From NCBI GenBank assembly GCA_044348665.1, contig JBIKSI010000001.1:26358-90357 (forward strand): a DNA stretch of 64,000 nt, given 5' to 3'. The stretch is from M2408 sp044348665 (GTDB taxonomy: Bacteria; Bacteroidota; Bacteroidia; Flavobacteriales_D; Crocinitomicaceae). Below, piece by piece: positions 36,134 to 44,579 of the stretch (positions are counted from its first letter, which is position 1; every line of letters begins with the position of its first letter). The notes beneath the pieces were generated by a model, which saw nothing but the letters and a program-made list of their open reading frames with translations, ran no database searches and was not told the origin of the DNA. Both the position numbers and the translations under genes were made by a program.

Positions 36134-36904
36134 TTATTGTTCAATAACAAAAGGTGTTTTTCCTTCGGTAATTATAACTTTACTATTTGGAGATTTGGAA
36201 AGTTCCAACAATGCTTCAATACTTCTCAATCGTAAAATTTCTTCAGTTAAACCTTCAGAAAGTATTTTTTGAGCATCTTTTGTTCCAGTTGCCTCAATAA
36301 TTTTTCTTTCAGCCTCTAGTTTCTCTTGTTGCAGAATAAATACCATACGCATGGCGTCTTGTTCCGCTTGTAATTTTTCTTCAATTGATTTCGCCAAACC
36401 ATTAGGTAATTGGATGCTTTTCATCAAAACTGCTTCTACAACAATGCCTTTGTCATCTAAATTATAAGCCATTTTGTGTTTGATTGAGTCTTCAATTTCT
36501 GATCGCATTCCGGAGTGCATATCTTTTGCAAAATAATTGGAACAAACATCTGCTGAAGCCGAACGAAAAACATTTGAGATGATGTTTTCATAATCTGGAC
36601 CAATGTTTTTAATTACCTTCGAAACACTCTCTTGTTCAATGCGGTACAAGATTGAAATCTGTGCAACAACACTTAATCCCTCTTTACTCGGTAAACTCAA
36701 TGATAATTCAATATCATTTATTTGCGTATTTGTTTTAATAATTTTTGTTGTAAATGGATTGTACCAAATTGGACCCTGTGTGTAACTTTTTGGTGACAAT
36801 TTACCAAGTTTTTGTTTTACACCTACTTGCCCTGGTCTGATTATTGTGCAACTGCTAAAAATCACTAAACCTATTACTACTTGAATGATTACTAATTTTT
36901 TCAT
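36134..36904 (-). CDS. SPFH (band 7/prohibitin-like) lipoprotein
   Basis: A 256-residue member of the SPFH superfamily: N-terminal IIQVVIGLVIFSSC lipobox, then the band-7 core IIRPGQVGVKQKLGKL ... LPSKEGLSVVAQISILYRIE and ...QDAMRMVFILQQEKLEAERKIIEATG, a long coiled-coil-like helix. SPFH proteins organise membrane microdomains and bind proteases; specific role unknown. The gene sits in the run controlled by the divergent CbbR-like regulator. Confidence 0.88.
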   Translation of the reverse strand: MKKLVIIQVVIGLVIFSSCTIIRPGQVGVKQKLGKLSPKSYTQGPIWYNPFTTKIIKTNTQINDIELSLSLPSKEGLSVVAQISILYRIEQESVSKVIKNIGPDYENIISNVFRSASADVCSNYFAKDMHSGMRSEIEDSIKHKMAYNLDDKGIVVEAVLMKSIQLPNGLAKSIEEKLQAEQDAMRMVFILQQEKLEAERKIIEATGTKDAQKILSEGLTEEILRLRSIEALLELSKSPNSKVIITEGKTPFVIEQ

Positions 36905-36947
36905 ATTTCAATTTTTATAATGAATAACTAATTTTTGATGAGGTAAA

Positions 36948-37496
36948 TCATTTTGATATCTCAATTTTGTAAATACTTTTGATTGGAATAAAACCTCCTC
37001 CTTTCAATAGGATTTTATCTTCTTTTTTCTTAATTATCAAATCGCTAATTTTTAAGTGCCTTCTAAAATCCTTGAAAAAGATGGTTACTTTTTTCCTAAA
37101 CAAAACCCCAAGTCTTAGTGATAAAAGAATTTCCTTCATACGTCTGTTTTTCGCCTCATTATCCTCTAAAACATCTAACTCTGAAAACACTATTTTTTCT
37201 ATTTCTCTGTTATGTATCGAACTACTTAGATAAAGAAATGGATTTTCATTGTCTAGAGAATTCACTATAATTTTTTGCTCTTTTTTCTTTAAACTTACTC
37301 TGATAATTAGCATGATTACCATGATAACAATGAAGGCCAAAATGAAATAGTGATGCGCTGCATAATCTAAAAAAAATGGTAATATTTTTAATTGGATTTC
37401 ATCATAAAATACAACTGCAACCAACGCGAAAATTGCTACTAATAAGCAAGTTATAATTAAGATGCTCATTTTTTTGGAGTGGAATAAATTTCTCAT
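36948..37496 (-). CDS. Small inner-membrane protein of unknown function
   Basis: A 182-residue protein with two N-terminal hydrophobic helices (about 10-30 and 45-67) and then a basic soluble part, KEQKIIVNSLDNENPFLYLSSS..., ending in a strand-rich KEDKILLKGGGFIPIKSIYKIEIS. It is the first gene of the minus-strand run and is divergent from the LysR gene across 90 bases, so it is the most likely direct target of that regulator. I do not recognise a domain. Confidence 0.8.
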   Translation of the reverse strand: MRNLFHSKKMSILIITCLLVAIFALVAVVFYDEIQLKILPFFLDYAAHHYFILAFIVIMVIMLIIRVSLKKKEQKIIVNSLDNENPFLYLSSSIHNREIEKIVFSELDVLEDNEAKNRRMKEILLSLRLGVLFRKKVTIFFKDFRRHLKISDLIIKKKEDKILLKGGGFIPIKSIYKIEISK

Positions 37497-37521
37497 GACT
37501 GTTTATTTTTAACGTGTTTTA

Positions 37522-37529
37522 CAAAAATA
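37522..37529 (-). promoter_or_regulatory. Bacteroidota -7 element of the 182-residue membrane protein
   Basis: CAAAAATA on the plus strand is TATTTTTG on the minus strand (TAnnTTTG), 26 bases from the gene's start codon, in the divergent intergenic region with the LysR gene. Confidence 0.55.
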
Positions 37530-37554
37530 CAGCATCAATTCATTAAAAATAATT

Positions 37555-37562
37555 TATATTTG
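37555..37562 (+). promoter_or_regulatory. Bacteroidota -7 element of the LysR gene
   Basis: TATATTTG matches TAnnTTTG, 24 bases upstream of the LysR start. It lies in the 90-base region shared with the divergent gene, where operator half-sites for the regulator would be expected; I cannot fix a T-N11-A site. Confidence 0.55.
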
Positions 37563-37586
37563 TAATGTTTATTATAATAAATAGTT

Positions 37587-38513
37587 ATGGATTTTAGTCT
37601 TCGGCAATTACAATTGTTTTGTTCGGTAGTAGAACATGCGAGTATTACAAAGGCATCGATTGAACTCGATCTGACCCAACCAGCAATTTCAATACAATTA
37701 AAAAAGTTGCAAGCAAACTTTGAGCTTCCCATGATTGAAATTCTTGGAAAGAAGGTTGTAATCACCGATTTTGGTCGCTCTTTTTATGCTCAAGCCAAAG
37801 ACATATTAAGTAAAGTGGAAGATTTTAAATATGGCATTGAGTCATTAAATGGAATTCTCTCAGGTAAGCTAAAAATATCAACCGTTTCAACTGGAAAATA
37901 CATCATGCCTTTTTATTTGAAAAACTTTTTAGATAAAAATAAGCAGGTGGATTTAAAACTAGATGTTTCAAATAGAAAGCAAGTAATAGCAGATATCATG
38001 AACCATGAAATTGATTTTGCATTAGTTTCCGTTTTACCGAATGAGGAGCAGTTTCATGAATTAATTTTGATGAAAAATCCACTCTATCTTATTGGACCTA
38101 AAAGTAAATTAATTAAGAATTTCGACTCAAAATCAAGTAAAGAATATCCTTTAATTTACAGAGAAGAAGGGTCTGGAACACGGTTGGTGATGCAAAGGCA
38201 TTTTGAATCCATCAATTATTCTCCAAAAATAAAAATGGAATTGACTTCTAACGAGGCCGTAAAGCAAGCGGTGATCGCCGGTTTAGGTTATTCCATGTTA
38301 TCACTATTGAGCATCAAAAATGAACTAATCCAAAAGGAGTTGGAAATTGTTCCCGATGTTCAAATGCGTGTGCGTTCTACTTGGAGATTGATTTGGTTAA
38401 AAAACAAACAGTTAAGTCCTGTTGCTAGTGCATTTTTACAGCATGTGCTTGAGCAGAAAGACAATATTTACCGCGAAAATTTTAGTTGGGTGGAGGAATT
38501 TGAGAATAAGTGA
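37587..38513 (+). CDS. LysR-family regulator of the CbbR/CmpR type
   Basis: A 308-residue LysR regulator: N-terminal winged helix (LRQLQLFCSVVEHASITKAS... LTQPAISIQLKKLQ) and a periplasmic-binding-like effector domain. Effector-domain segments resemble CbbR/CmpR/NdhR regulators of carbon fixation and bicarbonate transport: STGKYIMPFYLKNF, REEGSGTRLVMQRHF, SNEAVKQAVIAGLGYSMLSL. Divergent from the run that contains the SPFH protein, icd and mscS2, and the sbtA group lies further downstream on the same strand. I infer that it senses a carbon-state metabolite; the ligand is unknown. Confidence 0.82.
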   Translation: MDFSLRQLQLFCSVVEHASITKASIELDLTQPAISIQLKKLQANFELPMIEILGKKVVITDFGRSFYAQAKDILSKVEDFKYGIESLNGILSGKLKISTVSTGKYIMPFYLKNFLDKNKQVDLKLDVSNRKQVIADIMNHEIDFALVSVLPNEEQFHELILMKNPLYLIGPKSKLIKNFDSKSSKEYPLIYREEGSGTRLVMQRHFESINYSPKIKMELTSNEAVKQAVIAGLGYSMLSLLSIKNELIQKELEIVPDVQMRVRSTWRLIWLKNKQLSPVASAFLQHVLEQKDNIYRENFSWVEEFENK

Positions 38514-38549
38514 TTCTTTATGGTATCATTTTTGACTAAAGATTTTTGT

Positions 38550-38557
38550 TAATTTTG
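38550..38557 (+). promoter_or_regulatory. Bacteroidota -7 element of the 225-residue lipoprotein gene
   Basis: TAATTTTG matches TAnnTTTG, only 5 bases before the ATG at 38563, so the transcript would be nearly leaderless. Confidence 0.5.
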
Positions 38558-38562
38558 TAGCA

Positions 38563-39240
38563 ATGAAAAAAATTCTATTATTCCTATTTTTAATCTTATC
38601 TCTTGTTTCATGTATTGAGATCAATGACGATATTACTATTAATTCAGATGGAAGCGGAACCTTTAAATACGTTGTAAACCTGAGCGATAGTAAAATGAAG
38701 GTTAATTCCATTTTGGCTTTGGATAGTTTGGATGGAAAAAAGGTTCCATCTATTGATGAAATCAAAGAAATAATCAGTGAATACAAAACGAAATTAAGTA
38801 ATAAAGAAGGAATTTCAAATGTAAAGGTTGAAACAGATTTTACAAATTTTATTTTGCGTTTTCAGTGCGACTTTAAAAATGTTACAGCTTTACAGCAAGC
38901 CATTCGTGAAATCGCCATAGAAAAAGATAAAAAGCAGGAATTTAAAGAAATAAACCACGTTTGGTTGGCTTGGGATGTAAACAAATTAATCCGTTCTGTT
39001 CCTAGTTTAACTACTGAAACCGTCCAAAAGCTAAAAAAAGAAGACTCAGATGCATTAAAAACAGGGAAATATACTTCAGTTACGCGTTTTGATAGATTAA
39101 TCGATAAATGCGAAAATCCAAAGGCAATCATTTCTAAAAACGGCACTGCATGTATGATTAAAACGAATCCCTATGCCTTGTTGCAAGATTTACAAATTTT
39201 GGAAAATACAATCTACCTAACGAATACAAAAAAACCTTAA
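38563..39240 (+). CDS. Lipoprotein of unknown function
   Basis: A 225-residue protein with a signal (ILLFLFLILSLVSC, lipobox at about residue 17) and a beta-rich domain beginning IEINDDITINSDGSGTFKYVVNLSD. I recall similar 'NxDGSG' lipoproteins in Bacteroidota but no defined family function. Single-gene unit with its own -7 element and a short AT-rich hairpin after it. Lys-rich in the second half. Confidence 0.78.
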   Translation: MKKILLFLFLILSLVSCIEINDDITINSDGSGTFKYVVNLSDSKMKVNSILALDSLDGKKVPSIDEIKEIISEYKTKLSNKEGISNVKVETDFTNFILRFQCDFKNVTALQQAIREIAIEKDKKQEFKEINHVWLAWDVNKLIRSVPSLTTETVQKLKKEDSDALKTGKYTSVTRFDRLIDKCENPKAIISKNGTACMIKTNPYALLQDLQILENTIYLTNTKKP

Positions 39241-39249
39241 ATTTCAAGT

Positions 39250-39270
39250 TTACTTATTGTTCATAAGTAA
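39250..39270 (+). terminator. Weak AT-rich hairpin after the lipoprotein gene
   Basis: Perfect 8-bp stem TTACTTAT / ATAAGTAA (39250-39257, 39263-39270) with a 5-base loop, 10 bases after the stop codon. Followed by a T-rich but not uninterrupted stretch, so only a weak terminator candidate. Confidence 0.45.
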
Positions 39271-39355
39271 TTGGATAGTTTTTATTATTTCTTAAAAAGT
39301 CTAAAATAAATTCAATTATTTTTGTATCTTGCAAATAATATTGTCACAACTTAAC

Positions 39356-41227
39356 ATGAAAAAAATAAATTTATTAATTCTACTTTTTACTACTTCGCTT
39401 CTTAATGCACAATTATCTGAGGATTTTGTACCAAAAGACGCTGTTACAGTTTTTAGTATCAACAATATTTCCTTATTGAAAAAAGTGTCGATGGATGAAC
39501 TTGTTCAATATGAGTTTATGACTGAGGTGCAATCAGAGTTATTTGATGGTTCTACAAGTGGAAAAAATTTAAAAGATTCTGGAATAGATTTCGATCAAAA
39601 ATTAAATGTTTTTTATGGGCAGAATGAAAATTTTGAAGTAGCAGGTTTTTCCTTTGGAATAAGCGATAAGAAAAAATTATTTAGTGTTTTTGATGATTTT
39701 GACCGAAAAGAAACCAAGGTGGAAGGAATTGAACTTTATTCAAGTTACTTCAATCATCTGATTATTAAAGGAAATGTTGGAATGGTTTTGAGAGTTGATC
39801 CAACTTATGAAAAAATTTCGGTCATCACAGATTCAATCTGGATGGCAAGAGGTTTTGGTTATTTTTACGATGGTCAAGACAATGCTTTCGACGAGGAAAA
39901 CATTGAAATTGAGGAAGAAGATGAAGAGGTTTTTCAAGAAGAACAAATTTTTGAGGAAGAAGTGGGTGACTCCATCGATCCAGAAATATTGGATGAATTT
40001 GATTTAATGAACAAAAATTACTGGGAAATGCGAGATAGCATTACTAATGAATTGCAATTCAAGTATTTTACAGTTATCATGAACGAAATATATGTTCAAA
40101 ATGTCCATTTAAAAAATCAAGATACAAAGTTTGCCAATCAACTATTGCATAATTCTGACGGAATTTTTTACTTAGATAACTCAAGAAATCTAAATTCTGC
40201 AAAAGGATTGTGGTACTTCCAATCAATTTTTCCTGAATTATACACCGATTTGAAGAAACTTTATACTGGAAATGTCATGCTGGGTGATATTGTCCTAAAT
40301 GAGAATTCTGTCGACATACTTTTTGAGGCAAATTATGGAGAAGCATTGGGTGCAATTTATGAAAAATTAAATGGGACAAAATTTGACAAAAATGTACTCA
40401 GCTACATTCATCAAGATGCAACTGGATTTTTCACCTACAACATCAACTTAAAGGAAGGGTACAACCAAGCTTACGACATAATCATTCCAATTTTAAGTCA
40501 AGAAAAAGATCCTCGTATTTCTAGTAATGTATTGATGGCGGAATTAATCAATGAATTCGTTGATACAGATGCACTTTTTGATACGTATCAAGGAAGTATG
40601 TTTGGAAGTTTTAATGGAATTAAACAAGTTAAAACAAAAAAAATTGAGTTTTTCTATGATGAAGAAACATTTGAATATGGCGAAAAAGAAATTGAGGGAG
40701 TAGAAGAAATGCCAATTTTCACCATGGGGTTTACCACAAAACGAAATGATGTTCCTGAGAAGGTTTTAAAACATTTTGGTAGAATGACCTCCCGTTTCAA
40801 AAATATGGGTTCTTACTGGATTATTGAGGACGCTATTTTTAATTCTGTTCCAATGTATGTAATTAATAACAATAAATTATTGATTTTTACCAATGACGAA
40901 GATTTGGCTAAAAACCATAGCAATGGATATGGATCAAAAGCCTTAAAAGGTGCCAAAGCTAAAGCTGCTAAAAAGAGTAAATTTATGTATGCATATTTTG
41001 ATTGGGGTAAAGCTTTAGACAAATTACCTAGAGCTATTTTCAATACCAATCAAAATGAAATATTGGATGCAATGCGTGGAAAAACAGGTCTAATTGAATT
41101 AACATCCTCAAAGACAACTAAAGAAAAAACCAGCTTTAATTTAACCTACAAATTTGAAGGTGATTTTGAAAACTCAGGAAAATATTTGTTGGATCTAGTT
41201 AATTCTGTTTACGTATTATCAAAATAA
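39356..41227 (+). CDS. Exported DUF4836-like protein
   Basis: A 623-residue protein with a signal peptide (KKINLLILLFTTSLLNAQ). Start ATG 39356 chosen over the upstream TTG, since the signal begins there. The first domain (FVPKDAVTVFSINNISLLKKV) resembles the DUF4836/DUF3352 type in Bacteroidota, built on 'residual activity' beta-strands; a strongly acidic stretch (IEEEDEEVFQEEQ) lies about residues 195-215. Role unknown. It is followed 36 bases later by another protein of related layout (41264-42613). Confidence 0.75.
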   Translation: MKKINLLILLFTTSLLNAQLSEDFVPKDAVTVFSINNISLLKKVSMDELVQYEFMTEVQSELFDGSTSGKNLKDSGIDFDQKLNVFYGQNENFEVAGFSFGISDKKKLFSVFDDFDRKETKVEGIELYSSYFNHLIIKGNVGMVLRVDPTYEKISVITDSIWMARGFGYFYDGQDNAFDEENIEIEEEDEEVFQEEQIFEEEVGDSIDPEILDEFDLMNKNYWEMRDSITNELQFKYFTVIMNEIYVQNVHLKNQDTKFANQLLHNSDGIFYLDNSRNLNSAKGLWYFQSIFPELYTDLKKLYTGNVMLGDIVLNENSVDILFEANYGEALGAIYEKLNGTKFDKNVLSYIHQDATGFFTYNINLKEGYNQAYDIIIPILSQEKDPRISSNVLMAELINEFVDTDALFDTYQGSMFGSFNGIKQVKTKKIEFFYDEETFEYGEKEIEGVEEMPIFTMGFTTKRNDVPEKVLKHFGRMTSRFKNMGSYWIIEDAIFNSVPMYVINNNKLLIFTNDEDLAKNHSNGYGSKALKGAKAKAAKKSKFMYAYFDWGKALDKLPRAIFNTNQNEILDAMRGKTGLIELTSSKTTKEKTSFNLTYKFEGDFENSGKYLLDLVNSVYVLSK

Positions 41228-41263
41228 ATTCAAACTTAGTCTGCAAAGTAAGGTAAAAAGTTT

Positions 41264-42613
41264 ATGTTAGCGAGAAAAGGTCTTTTTATTGTTTTATTGA
41301 TTTCTTTAATTGCAGGTTATTTCTATTTTCGACCTTTTTTGAATGGTGTTGTAGAAGAACCTGAAATTGTGGATCGACTTCCTGTAGGAGATTTTATTGG
41401 CAAAATGTATATCTTGGACATTGCACGTGAAACCAATTCCTTTTTATACTATAATAAATTGCCATTTAGAGACTTTTTGACTTATGAATTTATTTTAGCA
41501 CAAGGTAAAAGTTATGGATTAGATTTGCAAAAACCTGTCTATTTTTTCGCCAATGAAAATGGTGAATGGGGTTCACTTGTTACCTTAAATGATAGTAGTA
41601 AAATCATTTCGGGTATGAATCGTATCAAGCAAGAATTGGTTTTAAGTGATACTTTAGTTGGCGGTCAAAAGGTAAAAAAAATACCGAACGAAAATATTTA
41701 CATGACTTATGGTAAAAATTGGATGTTTATCTATCACGGTAAACAATTGCCAAAAAGGATGTATCACGTCATCTATTCGAAAAAGAAGGATGTGCATCCC
41801 TTGTGGAAGGATTTTTTAGCTCAAAAACAATTTTCTAATGAAAGTGTAAGTGTTTATTCTAATTGGAAAAAAATAAGAGAATTTGGGGTTCAAAATGCAC
41901 TCCTTTCTTTTGACTGCGATTCCATTAACTTTCATATAAAATCCTATGTAAAAGGAAAAGAGGAATATAATATCGCCGTGAAAGATAGTGGATTAGCCTT
42001 GGTTCGAAACCCAACAACCGATCGTTTTTTAAGCATGCATTTTAATGTTTCAAAATTAAGAAATAATCCAAACGACCCGCTCGTAAAATTGGCAGCTAAA
42101 CTAGGAAAAAGAATTAGTTTCCCGATTTATGATTTTTTAAGAGCTTGGGAAGGAGATCTAACGCTTCAGGAAGGTGGGCAACAAACAATTAAAGAAACTT
42201 ACATAGAAACTGAATTTGATGATGATTTTAACGCTACTGAGGTGAAAAAGGAGAAAGAAGTTACAATTATGGGTTATTCCGTTTTACTTTCCATGAATAG
42301 TTTTCAAAAAGAATTTATTTCAAAATTATTTGCAAAAGGAATTATGAGGAAGGAAAATAATCGTTTTTACATCCTTACTTCACCCCCTTTAAAAATAAAT
42401 CAAAAGCCAAATTTCCTGCTGCTTCATTCATCTGAACATGCTCCGAAACTTGGTATTAGTAAAGAGAATAAAGCTTCTTGGATACATGAAAAAACCAAAT
42501 TTAATTTTCAATTAGATTCACTTAATTCAAACGAATTGTTTTTCTCTTTCCACTTTCCTGGCGTTGCCTTGTTTAAAAAGAACATTTTTAAGACTTTAAG
42601 TAATCCTTTTTGA
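41264..42613 (+). CDS. Membrane-anchored protein, possible companion of the DUF4836-like protein
   Basis: A 449-residue protein anchored by one N-terminal helix (KGLFIVLLISLIAGYFYF) with a beta-rich periplasmic part. Its opening logic (position-value segments such as PVYFFANENGEWGSLVTL) mirrors the preceding protein (FYGQNENFEVAGFSFG), so the two look like a pair of the same fold acting in the envelope. No motif gives a biochemical role. queG overlaps its stop region. Confidence 0.7.
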   Translation: MLARKGLFIVLLISLIAGYFYFRPFLNGVVEEPEIVDRLPVGDFIGKMYILDIARETNSFLYYNKLPFRDFLTYEFILAQGKSYGLDLQKPVYFFANENGEWGSLVTLNDSSKIISGMNRIKQELVLSDTLVGGQKVKKIPNENIYMTYGKNWMFIYHGKQLPKRMYHVIYSKKKDVHPLWKDFLAQKQFSNESVSVYSNWKKIREFGVQNALLSFDCDSINFHIKSYVKGKEEYNIAVKDSGLALVRNPTTDRFLSMHFNVSKLRNNPNDPLVKLAAKLGKRISFPIYDFLRAWEGDLTLQEGGQQTIKETYIETEFDDDFNATEVKKEKEVTIMGYSVLLSMNSFQKEFISKLFAKGIMRKENNRFYILTSPPLKINQKPNFLLLHSSEHAPKLGISKENKASWIHEKTKFNFQLDSLNSNELFFSFHFPGVALFKKNIFKTLSNPF

Positions 42614-42621
42614 GTTTTAAA

Positions 42622-43545
42622 ATGTCTGCAAAGCAAAAAAACAGCATTCTCATAAAAAAAATTGCAAGTGAATTAGGCTTTCAATTTTGCGGAATCTCAA
42701 CAAGTGGATTTTTAGAAGAAGAAGCTCCAAGACTTGAAGATTGGTTAAAAAATGGCTTTCATGGAAAAATGTCTTACATGGAAAATCATTTTGACAAAAG
42801 ACTGGATACTCGCTTGCTTGTTGAAGGCTCTAAATCTGTTGTTTCTTTGTTGCTGAATTATTATCCAAATGAATTTCAGGATGCTGATAAACCTAAAATC
42901 TCAAAATATGCCTACGGAGATGATTATCATGAGGTGATAAAAGCGAAACTTCGCATTTTTTTGGAAAAAATCCAAGAAGAAATAGGAGAAGTGAATGGTC
43001 GATCTTTTGTTGATTCTGCTCCCGTGATGGATAAAGTTTGGGCAAAAAAGAGTGGTTTGGGTTGGGTCGGAAAAAATGGCAATTTAATTCATCCAAAAAA
43101 TGGTTCTTTCTTTTTTATAGCGGAACTAATTTTGGATTTAGAATTGGAAGCGGACGGTCCAATAAAAGATTATTGTGGAACGTGCACAAGATGCATGGAT
43201 GCTTGTCCAACTGGAGCTTTAGACACCGCCTATATCGTTGATGGCTCAAAATGTATTTCCTATTTGACCATCGAATTGAAGGATGAAATAATTCCAAAAG
43301 AATTTGAGAACAAACTCAACTCGTGGGCTTTTGGTTGCGATATTTGTCAAGATGTTTGCCCTTGGAATCGTTTTTCGAAACCAAATCACATGGAAGAGTT
43401 TAAACTCAATGCTGAACTAATAAATTTATCATTGGCAGATTGGCAGGAATTAGAAGAGGAAAAATTTAAAATTTTAGCTAAAAATAGTCCTATCAAACGC
43501 AGCAAATTAAAGGGAATGAAGCGGAATGTGCTAAATTTAAAATAA
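42622..43545 (+). CDS. queG: Epoxyqueuosine reductase
   Basis: A 307-residue QueG, which reduces epoxyqueuosine to queuosine in tRNA, using cobalamin and two [4Fe-4S] clusters. The cluster motifs CGTCTRCMDACPTGAL and CDICQDVCPWNRF are both present, as is the N-terminal GFHGKMSYMENHFDKRLD and the catalytic-Asp region SFVDSAPVMDKVWAKKSGLG. Start ATG 42622, eight bases after the preceding stop; an in-frame TTG at 42610 overlaps the previous gene and is unlikely. Length near normal. Confidence 0.95.
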   Translation: MSAKQKNSILIKKIASELGFQFCGISTSGFLEEEAPRLEDWLKNGFHGKMSYMENHFDKRLDTRLLVEGSKSVVSLLLNYYPNEFQDADKPKISKYAYGDDYHEVIKAKLRIFLEKIQEEIGEVNGRSFVDSAPVMDKVWAKKSGLGWVGKNGNLIHPKNGSFFFIAELILDLELEADGPIKDYCGTCTRCMDACPTGALDTAYIVDGSKCISYLTIELKDEIIPKEFENKLNSWAFGCDICQDVCPWNRFSKPNHMEEFKLNAELINLSLADWQELEEEKFKILAKNSPIKRSKLKGMKRNVLNLK

Positions 43546-43549
43546 AATT

Positions 43550-44029
43550 TTACAAACTTTTTCCACTTTCCAATACCTCATTTTTCAATTGCTCTGCATA
43601 ATCTAGCATTTTTTGAAGCAAGTCAGGATTAGAAGAGGCTAAAATTTTGGCAGCTAAAATTCCTGCATTTTTTGCACCATTTAAAGCAACTGTGGCAACA
43701 GGAATCCCGTTTGGCATTTGTAAAATTGACAAAATACTATCCCAACCATCAATTGAATTTGATGATTTGATTGGCACACCAATTACGGGAAGTGGAGTTA
43801 AGGAGGCTGTCATTCCTGGTAAATGTGCTGCTCCTCCTGCTCCAGCAATAATTACTTTTATTCCTCTTTTATGCGCATTCTGAGCATATTCTAACATCAA
43901 TTCTGGAGTTCTATGTGCTGAAACAACATTTATTTCATAAGACACATTAAAAAAATCTAATATGTTTGCAGCTTCCTGCATGATTGGTAAATCAGATTTA
44001 CTTCCCATTATTATTCCTACTTCCGCCAT
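43550..44029 (-). CDS. purE: 5-(carboxyamino)imidazole ribonucleotide mutase
   Basis: A 159-residue class I PurE, which moves the carboxyl group of N5-CAIR in purine synthesis. Family motifs IMGSKSDLPIM, VSAHRTPE and GAGGAAHLPGM, with PVIGVPI, are intact. purK is not adjacent. Convergent with queG, the two stops only 4 bases apart. A perfect -7 element lies 14 bases upstream of its start. Confidence 0.96.
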   Translation of the reverse strand: MAEVGIIMGSKSDLPIMQEAANILDFFNVSYEINVVSAHRTPELMLEYAQNAHKRGIKVIIAGAGGAAHLPGMTASLTPLPVIGVPIKSSNSIDGWDSILSILQMPNGIPVATVALNGAKNAGILAAKILASSNPDLLQKMLDYAEQLKNEVLESGKSL

Positions 44030-44042
44030 TTTATTTTTTTTG

Positions 44043-44050
44043 CAAAGTTA
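44043..44050 (-). promoter_or_regulatory. Bacteroidota -7 element of purE
   Basis: CAAAGTTA on the plus strand reads TAACTTTG on the minus strand, a perfect TAnnTTTG, 14 bases from the purE start codon. It lies in the 43-base gap after the lipoprotein gene. Confidence 0.6.
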
Positions 44051-44072
44051 GTAAAGGAATTAGAATTTATTC

Positions 44073-44579
44073 TTAATCCAATTTAACTATTTTACATCGC
44101 TTAGTTAACTCATCTTTTGAAATCAATAAATTTAACTGCTTTTCTGGATCAGTTAATTTAGTTCTGTTACCACAATCACACAATTCAATTAGCGGGTCTT
44201 TGTCTTGAATGAGTTCGTATAATTCTTTCAAACTTGGAACCATTTTTAAGGCTGCGTATTCTTGATAAGTCAAATTTAAAAATGCTACATTTCTGCCAAT
44301 TCCTTTGTTGTCAAGCAAGTAGTCTTTTTTTAGTTTACTTGGTAAGGCTAATTTACCATCGACGTATAAATCACTTGGCATTGGATAAGAAATGATTTCC
44401 GATTTATCATCTGAAAGAAAAACGGGCACAAAATTGCTATAATCTTTTTTTGTCTTGTAGATTAAGGCTTGTGGTCCAGCAACATATTGCGGTGTGTAAA
44501 GTTCTTTTTTCTTGAATAAATGTCCACTTTTACATGCACTTAGGGCGAAAATCAAGGAACTAAAAAACAGAATTCTCAT
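44073..44579 (-). CDS. Lipoprotein downstream of a C10 peptidase
   Basis: A 168-residue lipoprotein (lipobox ALSAC at about residue 16). Segments YVAGPQALIYKTKKDYSNFVPVFLSDDKSEIISYP and DNKGIGRNVAFLNLTYQEY suggest a small conserved Bacteroidota family of unknown function. It overlaps the peptidase stop codon by 4 bases (ATGA), so translation is coupled. C10 peptidases are often paired with inhibitors; I see no resemblance to the known Spi inhibitor and do not claim that role. Confidence 0.78.
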   Translation of the reverse strand: MRILFFSSLIFALSACKSGHLFKKKELYTPQYVAGPQALIYKTKKDYSNFVPVFLSDDKSEIISYPMPSDLYVDGKLALPSKLKKDYLLDNKGIGRNVAFLNLTYQEYAALKMVPSLKELYELIQDKDPLIELCDCGNRTKLTDPEKQLNLLISKDELTKRCKIVKLD

